Positions 44,564-51,420 of a DNA stretch of 64,000 nucleotides are shown here, in pieces. Each line of letters opens with the position of its first letter. Position 1 is the first letter of the stretch. A program made the position numbers and the translations under genes. The notes beneath the pieces are model-generated. The model did no database searches and had not been told where the DNA came from. It saw only the letters and a list, made by a program, of their open reading frames with translations. Source of the DNA: Agrobacterium tumefaciens (GTDB lineage: Bacteria > Pseudomonadota > Alphaproteobacteria > Rhizobiales > Rhizobiaceae); NCBI GenBank assembly GCA_025559845.1, contig CP048469.1:1984001-2048000 (forward strand), written 5' to 3'.

Positions 44564-45349
44564 ATGATTCAGATCATGAAGAAAACGGTCCTGGCACTCG
44601 CTGTTTTAGGAGCGGTTAGCACGGCCGAAGCGGATGTTGTTGGGGGACAAAGTGATGCAGCGAGTCCTTTTCACGTGGGAACCGCAACTTATGGCACTGC
44701 GGGTGCTGCTGGTGCCGGCGTGACAGGGCAGATACTTAATCTTGTAGCGTCTTTTGATCACTTTGCGCTTCCTGCTTATTTTAACTCGACAACCGGTGTC
44801 TATAGCGTCAGCGGTCGGCAATTGGTTGCGGACGGAGCACCTGGTCCGGGAACCCCTGTTGATCATAGCGGTTTAGGCGTCTGGTCCTTCGCCCAGGTTG
44901 GTAGTCAGGATGTCTGGTTCGGCGAGTGGGATGCTGAATCCACCACCGGTGCGATCGGCACCAAGGTAGCGGGTACCCATACCGTCTGGTACAACGGCGA
45001 AAACGGTAACGTTGCTTCGACGCTACCGACTGCGGCACCGGTGACCTATACGGTTCGCTCAATCAACAACTACTCAGGATCGACACTGCCTACCAGTACG
45101 TTGACAGCCAACTTCGCCACTGGCGCGGCGAGCGCAACCGGTGATATCGGCTTCACAGGGGGTACGATCAACACCGTAGGTTCTGATGTTCGACTCGCTG
45201 CCAGCGGCGTCAGCGTGGCCAGCGCCAGCGGTACTGGCGGCAGTCTCGATGGCAAGTTCTACGGGACCGGCGCTGCCGGCGTTGCCGGGATCGTTACTTT
45301 CTCTGACCGGACCAAGGATACCGCCTTCGGTGGCTCCAAAAATCTATGA
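44564..45349 (+). CDS. Hemophilin-like secreted hemophore, Slam-dependent
   Basis: A 261-residue secreted protein. The signal peptide is MIQIMKKTVLALAVLGAVST ending near AEA. There is no lipobox cysteine, so the product is soluble rather than surface-anchored. The C-terminal third is a TbpB-type eight-strand barrel: ATGDIGFTGGTINTVG, LDGKFYGTGAAGVAGIVTFS and a terminal FGGSKNL, the ending typical of Slam clients. The N-terminal half would bind heme as in HphA/HsmA/hemophilin. It is directly followed by the Slam gene. I would expect release to the medium and return of heme via the 37.3 kb receptor. Confidence 0.82.
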   Translation: MIQIMKKTVLALAVLGAVSTAEADVVGGQSDAASPFHVGTATYGTAGAAGAGVTGQILNLVASFDHFALPAYFNSTTGVYSVSGRQLVADGAPGPGTPVDHSGLGVWSFAQVGSQDVWFGEWDAESTTGAIGTKVAGTHTVWYNGENGNVASTLPTAAPVTYTVRSINNYSGSTLPTSTLTANFATGAASATGDIGFTGGTINTVGSDVRLAASGVSVASASGTGGSLDGKFYGTGAAGVAGIVTFSDRTKDTAFGGSKNL

Positions 45350-45562
45350 GAAAGAAGCAGTCTGACAACGGCACTCCGGGCTCATTAGCAGTCGCAACAA
45401 TTGCAGGAAGTGTTCGTCAATGAAACCCGATAGTGCTTGTACCTTGAGCGAGGGCAGGTTTCCTCATGCCCTTGCTCTTTTCAGCGCCGGTCCCTGACGC
45501 CCCGGTTGCGCTGCCGGAGCAGGTGCAGGTTCTCGCGCACTCGCTTTCCGGAAAATCTGCCT

Positions 45563-47149
45563 ATGCAACATCCACTGGATTTATCCGCCGCTTCCTGTCC
45601 AAACCAGCGGCAGTCCATATCTCAGAAGCGCCAGTTACTGCGAATATTCCAGAATCGCTCTGGTGGGCAACTTCTCATTCGAGGTATTCTTCCAGTTGTT
45701 TTCGGAGTGGTGTCGTTTGCATCTGTTGCCGCACAGGATCGTGACGACACACGCCGCCTTCTCGAACAAAATGTCGAACGTCAGGCGACCGATCGTGAAC
45801 GCGAACTTCTGAAAGATGAAGTCAGCCCTCCGCAGGGCCAACGGCCGACCCTGACCATTAACGGGCAGTCTTACCAAGTGGAGCGGACCGCCAGCGCTCT
45901 GGGACAGGCACTTTACCTGTCGCTTCAATATCACCAATGGTCTGCGGCGGGCCATTTCCTTGAAGAGTACCTCACGCTGCCAGATCGCGACCCGATGCTG
46001 GTTCACTATGCCAGCGGAATACTGGCGCGTGTACACGGACGACCGGGCGAAGCGGAGGCGGAATTTCGGGCTTTGTTGGAACTACAACCCGGCTTCCTGC
46101 CGGGGAGGCTTGAATTGGCACGAGTCCTGTTCGAGGACGCACAAGAACGTGAGTCAGAGAGGCTATTCTCCGACATCCTGGCGTCGATCGATAACTCGGA
46201 CCCTAAGACCGCCGGTGTTGGCAAAACCATCGAGGCATACCGAAACGCCCTGAAACAACGTCAGGCGTGGACAGGTTCCTTCTCGTTCGGTCCATCCTGG
46301 TCAGACAATATCAACCGAACATCGGCCAGCCGTACTTGCCTTTTATCCGATAACACTGGCTTCTGTTATTACGAGCGCGCACTTCCTGAGGCGATCAGGG
46401 CCTATGGTATGGATTTTGACGCGAGCCTCCAGAAGCGAATCCCCCTGCTCGGGCATCATGGCCTGTATATGCGCTCTCTTCTTTACGGTACCCAGTACCA
46501 GAATCACGGCGACTATAATGAAACCACGTTCAACACACAGGCCGGTTATAGCTACCGTGATAGCCGCCAGCAGATCTCCCTGGCCCCGTCCTTCGAATAT
46601 TACGAATGGGGCAATGATGCCCTGTATGGTGCCTGGGGATTGCATGGCGAGTGGAGTTACACGCTCTCTCCGGCGTCGCTTGTCAAGCTTGAGGGGGACC
46701 ACAAGGATCTACGATATCGCCGCGAACTCTACGCCCAAAACTTCAACGGTTCGCAACGCTCCTTCTATGCCACCTACTTCAGAGATGTTGGGGCAGGCTG
46801 GACACTTTTCGGAGGAATTGACTTTGTCGACAGCAATGCGAAGGAGGATGTCAATGCCTATCAGCAGAAAGGGGTGCGAGCCGGTGCGTCTGTGCAGGTC
46901 TCCGGATTCCAGGGAACCCTGTTCGCAGCCTACAGAAAGCGCGATTATGACCTTTACAATCCGTTGATTGAGGCAAGGCGCAAGGACGAAGAACAAAATT
47001 ACACCTTCGTACTGAAAGCTGCGCGCTGGCAGGTGGCCGGTTTTGTTCCAAGCCTCACCTACCGGTACAACAAAGTGAAAAGCAACGTCGACTGGCTCTA
47101 TTCCTATGACCGCAACGATGTCAGCCTGAAGATGGAGTACACGTTCTGA
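45563..47149 (+). CDS. Slam-type outer-membrane exporter (type XI secretion, DUF560)
   Basis: A 528-residue Slam homolog. After a long N-terminus with a signal-like hydrophobic stretch (LLIRGILPVVFGVVSFASVA) it has a periplasmic TPR region (FLEEYLTLPDRDPMLVHYAS, AEAEFRALLELQPGFLPGRL, ELARVLFEDAQERESERLFS). The C-terminal DUF560 barrel has TGSFSFGPSWSDNINRTSAS, many Tyr-rich strands, and a final KMEYTF. Slam proteins move hemophilins and TbpB-like lipoproteins across the outer membrane. The start is uncertain: 45563 is the ATG closest to the signal sequence. Confidence 0.87.
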   Translation: MQHPLDLSAASCPNQRQSISQKRQLLRIFQNRSGGQLLIRGILPVVFGVVSFASVAAQDRDDTRRLLEQNVERQATDRERELLKDEVSPPQGQRPTLTINGQSYQVERTASALGQALYLSLQYHQWSAAGHFLEEYLTLPDRDPMLVHYASGILARVHGRPGEAEAEFRALLELQPGFLPGRLELARVLFEDAQERESERLFSDILASIDNSDPKTAGVGKTIEAYRNALKQRQAWTGSFSFGPSWSDNINRTSASRTCLLSDNTGFCYYERALPEAIRAYGMDFDASLQKRIPLLGHHGLYMRSLLYGTQYQNHGDYNETTFNTQAGYSYRDSRQQISLAPSFEYYEWGNDALYGAWGLHGEWSYTLSPASLVKLEGDHKDLRYRRELYAQNFNGSQRSFYATYFRDVGAGWTLFGGIDFVDSNAKEDVNAYQQKGVRAGASVQVSGFQGTLFAAYRKRDYDLYNPLIEARRKDEEQNYTFVLKAARWQVAGFVPSLTYRYNKVKSNVDWLYSYDRNDVSLKMEYTF

Positions 47150-47157
47150 ACGGGTAT

Positions 47158-47211
47158 TCCCGCCTCACCGTGGCGGGAGTTATCGCGGTGCCGGTCTGGC
47201 CCGGCACTGCG
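47158..47211. terminator. Two GC-rich hairpins between Slam and thrH genes
   Basis: TCCCGCC / GGCGGGA at 47158-47178 and CGCGGTGCCGG / CCGGCACTGCG (one wobble) at 47184-47211 lie between the convergent stop codons. Neither has a T run, so termination is likely but not certain. Confidence 0.5.
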
Positions 47212-47226
47212 ACAGGATGAGGCTTG

Positions 47227-47865
47227 TCACGCAAGGCGCGGCAGGCATGATCCTGGTGAAAACTCGGCAAAGCCGATCTTCTCGATGATCTCGGACAGAT
47301 GCTCCACTACGGTAAGGTCCTGGGCGGCTGCCATTGTCGCTGTTGACGGGCGAACCAGGAAACCATCGTGAGCCAGGCGCAGCATGGCAAGATCGTTGAA
47401 GGCGTCACCCGCGGCCAGAACATGGGAGCCCTGTTTCAGAAGGCGGGCGACATGATCTTCCTTGCCATTGCGGTCGGCCCACGCGCAGCCCGTGATCCAG
47501 TTGTCGGGATCTGTCTCCAGTGAGTGGCAGAACGCCTCCGGGGAACCCAGCGCATCGAGCAGGCTGCCCGCCAGCTCGCGGAAGCAATCCGAAACGATGT
47601 GTACCCGATAGCCACCGTGTTGTTCGAGTTGGTGCAGGAAATTACGGGCTTCATGGTATGGCTGGATATCGGCAAGGATGGCCTGCACGTCACGAAGGCG
47701 CAGGCCATGTTGTCGCAGATGGTCGATGCGCCAGCGCATCAGCGCCGGATAGTCCGGTTCTTCCCGGGTCGTGATGGACAAGGCCTCGATGCCGCTGGCC
47801 TGCGCGATTCGTGGCCACAGTTCCGGGATCAGCACGCCTTCGAGGTCGATACAGGCAATTCTCAT
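47227..47865 (-). CDS. thrH: ThrH-type phosphatase (phosphoserine phosphatase / homoserine phosphotransferase)
   Basis: A 212-residue HAD-superfamily enzyme close to Pseudomonas ThrH. It begins MRIACIDLEGVLIPELWPRI; the catalytic aspartates are in CIDLEGVL. The second HAD motif is YRVHIVSDCFREL (residues about 86-98), and the motif IV region is LAAGDAFNDLAML (about 149-161). ThrH removes phosphate from phosphoserine and can pass it to homoserine. It is the last gene of a three-gene operon with a LysE exporter and a 2OG dioxygenase, suggesting action on serine/threonine-type amino acids. Confidence 0.87.
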   Translation of the reverse strand: MRIACIDLEGVLIPELWPRIAQASGIEALSITTREEPDYPALMRWRIDHLRQHGLRLRDVQAILADIQPYHEARNFLHQLEQHGGYRVHIVSDCFRELAGSLLDALGSPEAFCHSLETDPDNWITGCAWADRNGKEDHVARLLKQGSHVLAAGDAFNDLAMLRLAHDGFLVRPSTATMAAAQDLTVVEHLSEIIEKIGFAEFSPGSCLPRLA

Positions 47866-47877
47866 CGCATCCCCCTT

Positions 47878-48495
47878 TCAAGCGCTGACGTTGGTAAAAG
47901 CCAGGGATGCCCCCAGTGCGATTAGCGCGACCCCGATAATCCTGTCGACGGTGAGTTGGTGGTTCAGCAGTCGGCGGCGCATGGCGGGGGCCGCAAAGAA
48001 GAGCGCCACGATGCTGAACCAGACCCAGTGCGAAACGGACATGAACAGGCCGTAGGCGAAATTGTGGCTCATCGGGCTGCCGGCATGGACGACCTGCGTA
48101 TAGGTGGCGACAACGAAGAGCATCGTCTTCGGATTGAGCGCATTGGTCAGGAAGCCCATGCGGAAGGCCGCCAGCGATGACGGCGCGGAACCGGATGCTT
48201 CTTCCAGCTTCAGCACCGTTTTGTTGGTCAGTGACTTGTATCCGAGATAGATCAGATAAGAGGCCCCCAGCACTTTCATGCCCAGGAACAACAGAGGTGA
48301 ATTGACGATCACCACAGCAATGCCCAGCACCGTGTACATCACATGGACCTGCACGCCGCAGGCAATACCGAATGCCGAAATCAGGCCGGTGCGCGAGCCG
48401 AAGGCATAGCTGTTTCGGGTGATCATCGCAAAATCGGGACCGGGACTGACGACCGCCAAAATGGTGATGGTGGCTACTGCAATCAGTTCATTCAT
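47878..48495 (-). CDS. LysE/RhtB-family amino-acid exporter
   Basis: A 205-residue exporter with six predicted helices. It begins MNELIAVATITILAVVSPGP, and the SPGPDF motif (residues about 17-22) and LGASYLIYLGYKSL (about 76-89) are diagnostic for the RhtB branch, which exports homoserine, threonine, leucine or similar. FLTNALNPKTMLFVVATYTQ (about 114-133) is the second conserved half. It lies 12 bases upstream of thrH. In context it probably exports the hydroxylated amino acid made by the dioxygenase. Confidence 0.9.
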   Translation of the reverse strand: MNELIAVATITILAVVSPGPDFAMITRNSYAFGSRTGLISAFGIACGVQVHVMYTVLGIAVVIVNSPLLFLGMKVLGASYLIYLGYKSLTNKTVLKLEEASGSAPSSLAAFRMGFLTNALNPKTMLFVVATYTQVVHAGSPMSHNFAYGLFMSVSHWVWFSIVALFFAAPAMRRRLLNHQLTVDRIIGVALIALGASLAFTNVSA

Positions 48496-48551
48496 TGGTT
48501 TGGAACTCCATTGGGAGGCTGCGGAACGATCGGATCGTTCCGCAGGCGGTC

Positions 48552-49328
48552 TCAGCGCTTGTTGAAGGTGATGACGAGGACGTCGCGATAGCCCTGCCGG
48601 GCTGGATCATCCGCAAGGATGGGCGTTACCCCATGCATCGTGCGTTCGTCGTTGACGATGGCTGCGTCGAGAGGATCAGCCAGGGTGTAGCGGGCAAGTT
48701 CCTGGCGATCCCTGTCGTAGATGCCGGTCTCGCCATTGAGGACGTTCACGCGGTTGACCAGCATCATGAAGACGAAGCTCACACCGTCCCGATGGATGCC
48801 TTCGGGAGTGGGCAATGCCTCTGCGCTGGTGGCGACGATCCGGAACTGATGAACTTCGATATGCCAATCGTTGAACGGTGCCAGGCCGCTGAACGTGGCG
48901 CGGCACAGTTCCAGCGCCGACATCAAGACCTTGCCCGACGCGATCGAGGGTTCGATGGGCGCGAAATGTCGGGCAATCCCGCCATTGAGGGTGTTATACG
49001 TGACGCTCTGGTAGTGAGGTTGCGGCGGCTCCAGCTGAACACTGGAAGCCGGCGTGGCGCTGTAAACGCCATGACGTCGAAACCGGTACGTCCCGCCATC
49101 CTTCATGAACTGGTCTTGCTCCAGGCGATTCCAGCTCTCCTGAAACTCTGTCCAGTCGTCCAGTGCGCTTGCATCCTCAGCAGAGAGCAGCGACCGGACA
49201 GTTTTGGACGGCAGTATGATGTAATCCTTTTTGGCGATGATTTCGCACAGATTGTTCGTGCGGTCGCTGCCAGTGGCCTGCTTCATTTGCGTTTGCGCAA
49301 TTTCGGCTTCAGGCGTCGATTTCTCCAT
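48552..49328 (-). CDS. 2OG-Fe(II) dioxygenase, amino-acid hydroxylase-like
   Basis: A 258-residue enzyme of the PF10014-type (BsmA/IDO) 2-oxoglutarate dioxygenases that hydroxylate free L-amino acids such as isoleucine, leucine, methionine or threonine. The iron ligands are in GIHRDGVSFVFMMLVNR (His-x-Asp, residues about 176-192) and the distal His in DERTMHGVTPI (about 227-237). The 2OG-binding Arg is in GYRDVLVITF (about 246-255). It is the first gene of the minus-strand operon and divergent from a LysR gene. The exact substrate is unknown. Confidence 0.85.
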   Translation of the reverse strand: MEKSTPEAEIAQTQMKQATGSDRTNNLCEIIAKKDYIILPSKTVRSLLSAEDASALDDWTEFQESWNRLEQDQFMKDGGTYRFRRHGVYSATPASSVQLEPPQPHYQSVTYNTLNGGIARHFAPIEPSIASGKVLMSALELCRATFSGLAPFNDWHIEVHQFRIVATSAEALPTPEGIHRDGVSFVFMMLVNRVNVLNGETGIYDRDRQELARYTLADPLDAAIVNDERTMHGVTPILADDPARQGYRDVLVITFNKR

Positions 49329-49451
49329 ATAACACCTCAGTATTTAAGTTTTCATTGAGCTCTCGTGTTGTGCCGATTGAATTATTGAGTGCTTGTGCTG
49401 GAGAAAAAAGCGATTTATCTTGAGAGAAATCTGTCAGATTTCATCGTGTAT

Positions 49452-50330
49452 ATGAAACTTCCATCACTGGCTTCATTCCGCTTTTTCGAGGCGGCAGCGC
49501 AAACCGGCAGCTTCGTGAAAGCGGCCGAACAACTCCACGTGACGCACGGCGCGGTCAGCCGACAGGTGCGGCTGCTGGAGGAGGCGTTGGGCGTCGAGCT
49601 GTTCGAGCGGCGCAACCGGGCGATCTTCCTCAATGCGGCCGGGCGCTCGTTGCATACGACCACCTTCGCGGTGTTCGAGCAGCTCGAAGGCGCTGTATAC
49701 CGTTTGCAGCAGTCGGCACGGGAAGAGGTGCTGGTCTTGTCCTGCGAGCCGACCATCGCCATGAAGTGGCTGATCCCGCGGCTGCCCGCGTTTCACAAGC
49801 AGAACCCCGACATCAACCTGCATCTGGTCGCCGCCGGTGGGCCGATCGATTTCGCACGGGAAGGTGTCGACCTGGCGCTACGCCGTGACGATTTCCATTG
49901 GGATCAGGACGTCCACGCCGAGAAGATCTGCGACGAGTGGGTGGGGCCGGTCAGCAAGGCGAAGAAGAGCCGCAAGGAGCAACTGGATGGCGTGCGCCTC
50001 CTGCACTCGGGGACTCGGCCAAAGGCGTGGCCGACCTGGCAGCGGCTGTCAGGGATTTCCACAAAGGGCAGCATTCGGGTGGATTACGAACACTTCTACC
50101 TGTGTATTCAGGCGGCGGTATCTGGTTTGGGGATGGCCATGGTTTCGTTCCTGATGGTGCAGGACGAACTGCAGAGCGGCCAGTTGCACGCCCCCTACGG
50201 CTTCATCCGGGATGGGTCCGGCTATTGCCTGCTGTCGCCTCAGCCACTCGACCAGGATGAAAAGTGCGCGCGTTTCAAGGCATGGCTGATGGCGGAGGCG
50301 GCTGCGAGCCTTTCTGCGATCGGGGCGTGA
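49452..50330 (+). CDS. LysR-family regulator, GcvA-like
   Basis: A 292-residue regulator starting MKLPSLASFRFFEAAAQTGS, with the HTH AAEQLHVTHGAVSRQVRLLE (residues about 24-43) of the GcvA branch. The effector domain begins VLVLSCEPTIAMKWLIPRLP. A 21-codon longer start upstream was rejected. It is divergent from the dioxygenase-lysE-thrH operon across a 123-base gap, so it very likely controls that operon in response to an amino acid. Confidence 0.9.
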   Translation: MKLPSLASFRFFEAAAQTGSFVKAAEQLHVTHGAVSRQVRLLEEALGVELFERRNRAIFLNAAGRSLHTTTFAVFEQLEGAVYRLQQSAREEVLVLSCEPTIAMKWLIPRLPAFHKQNPDINLHLVAAGGPIDFAREGVDLALRRDDFHWDQDVHAEKICDEWVGPVSKAKKSRKEQLDGVRLLHSGTRPKAWPTWQRLSGISTKGSIRVDYEHFYLCIQAAVSGLGMAMVSFLMVQDELQSGQLHAPYGFIRDGSGYCLLSPQPLDQDEKCARFKAWLMAEAAASLSAIGA

Positions 50331-50380
50331 GCCGGCAGGACCGACCTTCCATGTCGCGCCGGTCTGTACTCCGGTTGGCG

Positions 50381-50638
50381 CTATATCGCCTGCCGGTGCC
50401 GGTTCTGCTCGAAGACGTGAATGGTGCTGGTCAGCATCGCGGTATGAGCGAACAGGTCCCGCGCCGAATCGGATGATTCTCCGACCAACTCCGCGTTCTG
50501 CATGGCGATACGTTCCAGATCGACCACCGCCTGGCTGATCTGGGCAACGCCCGTGCTCTGCTCCTGCGCACTGGTCATCAGCGTATTTTGATCCAGCCCG
50601 CCCGTTTGCGCTGTCACATCGCCCAGGAGTGAACGCAG
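50381..50638 (-). pseudogene. Methyl-accepting chemotaxis protein C-terminal fragment
   Basis: About 85 residues read LGDVTAQTGGLDQNTLMTSA, QEQSTGVAQISQAVVDLERI and AMQNAELVGESSDSARDLFA. This matches the end of the MCP signalling coiled coil (EQS.GI.Q...AV..MD..TQQNA.LVE). The receptor, membrane and HAMP parts are missing, and the frame upstream is unrelated. It is a remnant left at the cargo/backbone junction. Confidence 0.75.
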
Positions 50639-50657
50639 GTTGCTTTGAGAGTCAAAG

Positions 50658-51404
50658 TCACCTTGACACGTTATCAACCGCATCGGAGGGTGTCTCGGTG
50701 TTCGTTCCCAGCTCGGTATCATGATCGGCAGATAGCAAATCCAACGCGGACAACAGCGCGTCGCCTTCGACGGGACCTGACAGGGCAAGTGTGCGGCCGC
50801 CCTGGTTGTCTCTCAGCTTCAGCGTCGGGGTGGCGGTGAAGCCTTCACGCCAACCTTCGCTGGTCTGTGCCTGGATGATCGCCTCGGTGCGTTTGCTATC
50901 CTGGCAGGTCTGGATTGCTGGCGTCAGCGCTGGGTATTGCGCGGTGTCCGGTATGCCGGCGCCATCGCTCCGGGTGTGTTGGTAGATCCAGGTAACCGCC
51001 TGCCAGAACGCGGTGTGGCCTTCGGCCTCTCCCGCGCATTCGGCCAGTCGAGCCTGTCTTGTTGCTGCTGGTTCGTGCATGGGAAGTGGCAAATGGTGCC
51101 ATTGCAGGTTCGCCTCGGGGTGCCGATCCACCCATGCTTTGATTATTGGGTAGTAGCTCTTGCAGTATGGGCATTCCAGATCCGCATAAAGAATCAGCGT
51201 AAAACGTGCGTCAGCGCTGCCATATCGCCATGGCGGCCCCTCCTGAAAATGATGCGTGGCCGCGTTTTCCGCACTGACTTTTACCGGTGAACCGGATTCG
51301 TTCATCAGGTACCAGGCTCCCAGAAGCAACAAGGTGAGTGCCAAGGCAACCAAGGGGCCCAACTGACGACGAAGCGGAGAACGGAAGAAGAGAGAGGATG
51401 GCAT
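50658..51404 (-). CDS. DsbA-like thioredoxin-fold protein of the transfer block
   Basis: A 248-residue protein with an N-terminal signal-anchor (QLGPLVALALTLLLLGAWYL) and a thioredoxin fold with the catalytic CPYC (in LYADLECPYCKSYYPIIKAW, residues about 66-85). The cis-Pro loop is GFTATPTLKLRDNQGG. It lies in the periplasm and would catalyse disulfide formation or isomerisation in cysteine-rich transfer proteins such as the TraU-like product. I chose MPSSLFFRSPLRR as the start because it directly precedes the membrane segment. Confidence 0.87.
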   Translation of the reverse strand: MPSSLFFRSPLRRQLGPLVALALTLLLLGAWYLMNESGSPVKVSAENAATHHFQEGPPWRYGSADARFTLILYADLECPYCKSYYPIIKAWVDRHPEANLQWHHLPLPMHEPAATRQARLAECAGEAEGHTAFWQAVTWIYQHTRSDGAGIPDTAQYPALTPAIQTCQDSKRTEAIIQAQTSEGWREGFTATPTLKLRDNQGGRTLALSGPVEGDALLSALDLLSADHDTELGTNTETPSDAVDNVSR

Positions 51405-51420
51405 GGCAGGCTCCCACCGT

